From: an uncultured Spirochaetales bacterium
GTDB lineage: Bacteria; Spirochaetota; Spirochaetia; Sphaerochaetales; Sphaerochaetaceae
Assembly (NCBI GenBank): GCA_937902565.1
Contig: CALFMX010000051.1
Coordinates: 1-8,518 of the forward strand
Direction: 5' to 3'
Length of the DNA stretch: 8,518 nt
How positions within the stretch are numbered: the first letter of the stretch is position 1; every line of letters begins with the position of its first letter. A program made the translations under genes and the position numbers. Below, in pieces: positions 7,301 to 8,518 of this stretch. A model generated the notes under the pieces. That model was not told the origin of the DNA. It did not search any database and saw only the letters and a list, made by a program, of their open reading frames with translations.

Positions 7301-7519
7301 CGTACGGTGCAGAACCTGCGCAAGGAGAGCGGATTCGAGGTCAGTGACCGCATCGCTCTCAGGTGGGAGGGTGAGGAGATCTTCTCTCAGGTGTTCGCCT
7401 CCCATGGGCAGACCATAGCCCGGGAGACGTTGTCCAACTCCATCACCTCTGCTACACTCGATTGTGAGGTGTACGAGGTCGCCGACCTCCCCTTGAAGAT
7501 CGAAGTGACCAGGCAGTGA
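4388..7519 (+). CDS. ileS: Isoleucyl-tRNA synthetase, eukaryote-like long type
   Basis: The 1043-residue class I synthetase charges tRNA-Ile with isoleucine and edits misactivated valine. Seen in order: the HIGH motif as HFGH at 55-58; the editing domain with WTTTPWTLPSN near 224-234 and GIVHTAPGFGEDDY near 322-335; ARDWSISRNRFWGNPIPIW; GLDQTRGWFYTL; the KMSKS motif at 597-601; and the anticodon-binding domain with NNWYIRRSRRRFW near 722-734. The length, the single Cys at 397 and at 469 where other types have CxxC pairs, and the absence of a C-terminal zinc finger fit the eukaryote-like IleRS2 type. IleRS2 enzymes are often little affected by mupirocin. ATG 4388 is chosen because gagaggga at 4371-4378 is about 9 bases upstream and MFQPVHAKVEFPKMEE is the usual start; ATGs at 4352 and 4361 are in frame but lie at or before the likely transcript start. 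Confidence 0.96.
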   Translation: MFQPVHAKVEFPKMEESILAFWDREEIFKKSVEGRPADNEYVFYDGPPFATGLPHFGHLVPGTIKDAIPRYQTMKGRRVNRTFGWDCHGLPVEYEVEKKLGISGHSSIVDFGVAKFNEECRSIVLRYTKEWEYTINRMGRWVDWDNGYRTMDTDYMESIWWVFKTLYEKGYIYEGYNILPFSPALASPLSNFEVNLGGYQDVVDPAITVRFAVDGEEDTYFLAWTTTPWTLPSNLALAFGPDIDYVKVHDTSDGSYYILGKDRLGHYYKDETGYEIVEERKGREYQGMGYKPLFPYFAHLKEEAGAFICVTGDYVTTEDGSGIVHTAPGFGEDDYQVLKGTGIPVVCPIDMEGRFTAEVSDWEGVFVKDADKEIIEYLRGKGLLVKRENYLHSYPFCYRTKTPLIYRALSSWFVDIQKIKQYMLDANEQIYWMPEHLKSGRFGKWLEGARDWSISRNRFWGNPIPIWKCDNSDYIEVIGSRAELEEKCGKKVEDLHKHYVDDLTWPSPDGKGTMRRIGDVLDCWFESGSMPYAQHHYPFENKEYVDSHFPADFICEGLDQTRGWFYTLTVIAAGLWQKPAFYNCITNGIVLTAEGKKMSKSERNYTDPMELVNVYGADSLRFAMMNSAVVRAEDLKFSEDSIKDVLKGLIIPLWNAYSFFVTYANLDGYEPSETAFDELDNPLDRWIISASQGFVDGVTKAFDAYDIQRACSLFIPFISDLNNWYIRRSRRRFWRSESDSDKKQAYDTLYRVLMTFIKVSAPIIPFTTEEIFQNLRSEGMCESVHLCDYPTYDERERDLELERQMSLAQKAIAMGRALRASNNLKIRQPLATLFLVDRDEEERAILSSMSEIIAEELNVKEVVIEGDESALVTYSAKANFKVLGSRLGKQMKEVASLIEAFDGQLIASILDGESHTITYSAGTVSITEAEIIVQRSEREGVKVLNDESLTVGFDTTITEELLHEGIAREIIRTVQNLRKESGFEVSDRIALRWEGEEIFSQVFASHGQTIARETLSNSITSATLDCEVYEVADLPLKIEVTRQ

Positions 7520-7520
7520 T

Positions 7521-8411
7521 ATGACGAAGCGAGCGGGAAGAGCAGTGGTGGTGATCAGCGTTGCATGTGCAATGCTCCTCACCTCCTGCGCAACCGCCTT
7601 CGTCAAACGGGCGCCTCTGCGCCCGGTCCAACTGATGGGCGAGGATGGGACGCTGGTCATCACCGTCGATGCCGTCTCGGAAGCTGAGCTGGTACGCCTT
7701 GCCTTCGGTGGCATCGAGGAGCTGGGGGCACGCAGCCAGCGCATCTCCCTGGCCCTCTCGAGCGAGCGCTCTACCTATCCGGCAGATCTGGATGATTTTT
7801 CCAAATGGGCGGTCATCGAGGGGGATTACCCCCCTGTGTTGGTGAACACCGCCTTGATGTATGTGCCCGGCTTCTCGCGCCATGAGACAGAGGAGGGGGC
7901 TACCTGGTTCTCCCAGAAGCGTGGCCCGCTCTCGCTGAGGGCAGTGGGCAAGGGTGCAATCCTGGTCACCGATGGAGAGTGGGAGGAGACCTACCGGCGC
8001 TACAAGGATGGCCCCCCCTCCATCGATGATGAGACTGCCCGGAAGATGGAAGGGGCCCAGATCGCCATCTACGCCAAGCGGCCCAAGACCTTCTTCGACC
8101 TGGGCCTCGATCTGCCGCAGTCGGTCTTCGAGCAGTCGGAGGTGGTGCTCATGCTGCTCAATGGCAATGGGGAGGGTGGCTACAGCGCCGATGCCCTCAT
8201 CGAGATGAGAAGCGAGAAGGATGCCTCGACCCTCTCGCAGATGGTCCGCAGCGGGTATATCGCCACCTTGCGCAAAGAGGGGAAGGCCGTGAACATTCCC
8301 CTCCTGAGGCAGATGTTCCTCCTCGAGGGGACGCAGTTGGTCATTAAGGGAATGGATGTGCCAAACGAAGGGCTCGTGGAGCTCAAGAGACATTTGGCAG
8401 GAATGATATAG
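7521..8411 (+). CDS. Putative lipoprotein of unknown function
   Basis: The 296-residue protein starts with a clear lipoprotein signal peptide. It has a basic N-terminus (MTKRAGR), a hydrophobic stretch at about 8-20 and a lipobox L20-T21-S22-C23, so Cys23 should be lipidated and the protein held on the membrane outside the cytoplasm. The mature part has no further membrane segment. It shows mixed alpha/beta character, with stretches such as TLVITVDAV, PPVLVNTALMYV and GAILVTDGEW; I recognise no catalytic motif or named family. It starts one base after the ileS stop, so it is very likely cotranscribed and translationally coupled. Only a weak cagg precedes the ATG. It ends at TAG 8409, 18 bases before the next gene. 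Confidence 0.88.
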   Translation: MTKRAGRAVVVISVACAMLLTSCATAFVKRAPLRPVQLMGEDGTLVITVDAVSEAELVRLAFGGIEELGARSQRISLALSSERSTYPADLDDFSKWAVIEGDYPPVLVNTALMYVPGFSRHETEEGATWFSQKRGPLSLRAVGKGAILVTDGEWEETYRRYKDGPPSIDDETARKMEGAQIAIYAKRPKTFFDLGLDLPQSVFEQSEVVLMLLNGNGEGGYSADALIEMRSEKDASTLSQMVRSGYIATLRKEGKAVNIPLLRQMFLLEGTQLVIKGMDVPNEGLVELKRHLAGMI

Positions 8412-8429
8412 GGATCTGAGGAGGATCAT

Positions 8430-8518
8430 ATGCCGTCGTATGAGTATGAGTGCCAGTTGTGTAAATCGCGTATCGAGCTCGTCCAGTCGCTCGACAAGCA
8501 TGATGCACCGGATGTCTG
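8430..8518 (+). CDS. FmdB-type zinc-ribbon protein, N-terminal part
   Basis: The gene runs off the right edge after 29 codons. The start MPSYEYECQLCKSRIELVQS matches the small FmdB-family zinc ribbon (typically MPxYEYxCxxCG). The first cysteine pair is at residues 8 and 11, and the second would lie beyond the window; the last two bases, tg, could begin its first Cys. The first pair is followed by Lys rather than the usual Gly. Function is unclear across this family, often described as putative regulatory proteins. The strong ribosome-binding site gaggagg at about 8418-8424 fixes the ATG. It probably closes or continues the ileS-lipoprotein operon. Confidence 0.85.
   Translation, partial: MPSYEYECQLCKSRIELVQSLDKHDAPDV

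Noticed and set aside
5078..7744. An 888-codon open frame on the - strand opposite ileS
   Set aside because: ileS on the + strand is unmistakable over the same bases. The antisense translation has no recognisable motif and is rich in Asp, Val, Leu, Gly, Glu and His, as expected when GC-rich codons are read backwards in the mirror frame.
7452..8501. A 349-codon - strand open frame opposite the lipoprotein
   Set aside because: It spans three + strand genes, including the end of ileS and the start of the FmdB-type gene, and shows no motif of its own.

Overview
The window is a compact, GC-rich bacterial housekeeping region. Gene content, gene order and protein character (trmD-rplS, coaD-rpmF-acpP-rnc, a long eukaryote-type isoleucyl-tRNA synthetase, a class II CCA enzyme with an HD domain) suggest a spirochaete of the Sphaerochaeta/Treponema kind. 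That is an inference from recognised protein families; genus and species cannot be fixed from the sequence alone. I see no mobile element, CRISPR array, tRNA, rRNA or phage gene.

Left block, + strand (1-2939): the 3' end of trmD overlaps rplS (ribosomal protein L19), which is followed by a strong hairpin that looks like an intrinsic terminator. Next come an unrecognised small protein with a basic tail and a possible zinc finger, then coaD (phosphopantetheine adenylyltransferase), then rpmF (L32), acpP (acyl carrier protein) and rnc (RNase III). A good sigma-70-type promoter sits at the end of coaD and should drive rpmF-acpP-rnc. The coaD reading frame is broken: both halves are well conserved, but about 19 bases are missing between them and the frame shifts.

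Middle (2912-4387): cca, a tRNA nucleotidyltransferase/poly(A) polymerase family enzyme, lies on the - strand. Its 3' end overlaps that of rnc by 28 bases with no visible terminator between them. A 120-base intergenic region separates cca from the divergent ileS and carries two back-to-back promoter candidates. The cca promoter is so close to the ATG that its mRNA could be leaderless.

Right block, + strand (4388-8518): ileS, then one base later a lipoprotein of unknown function, then the first 29 codons of an FmdB-type zinc-ribbon protein. The spacing suggests one operon.

Together these genes serve translation (tRNA m1G37 methylation, CCA ends, Ile-tRNA charging, L19, L32), RNA processing (RNase III), and supply and use of the 4'-phosphopantetheine group (CoaD makes dephospho-CoA on the route to CoA; AcpP carries the arm). 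No new defence or mobile system was found. The points most worth a second look are the broken coaD, the possible zinc-finger protein between rplS and coaD, the hairpin in the start of rnc, and the rnc/cca convergent overlap.
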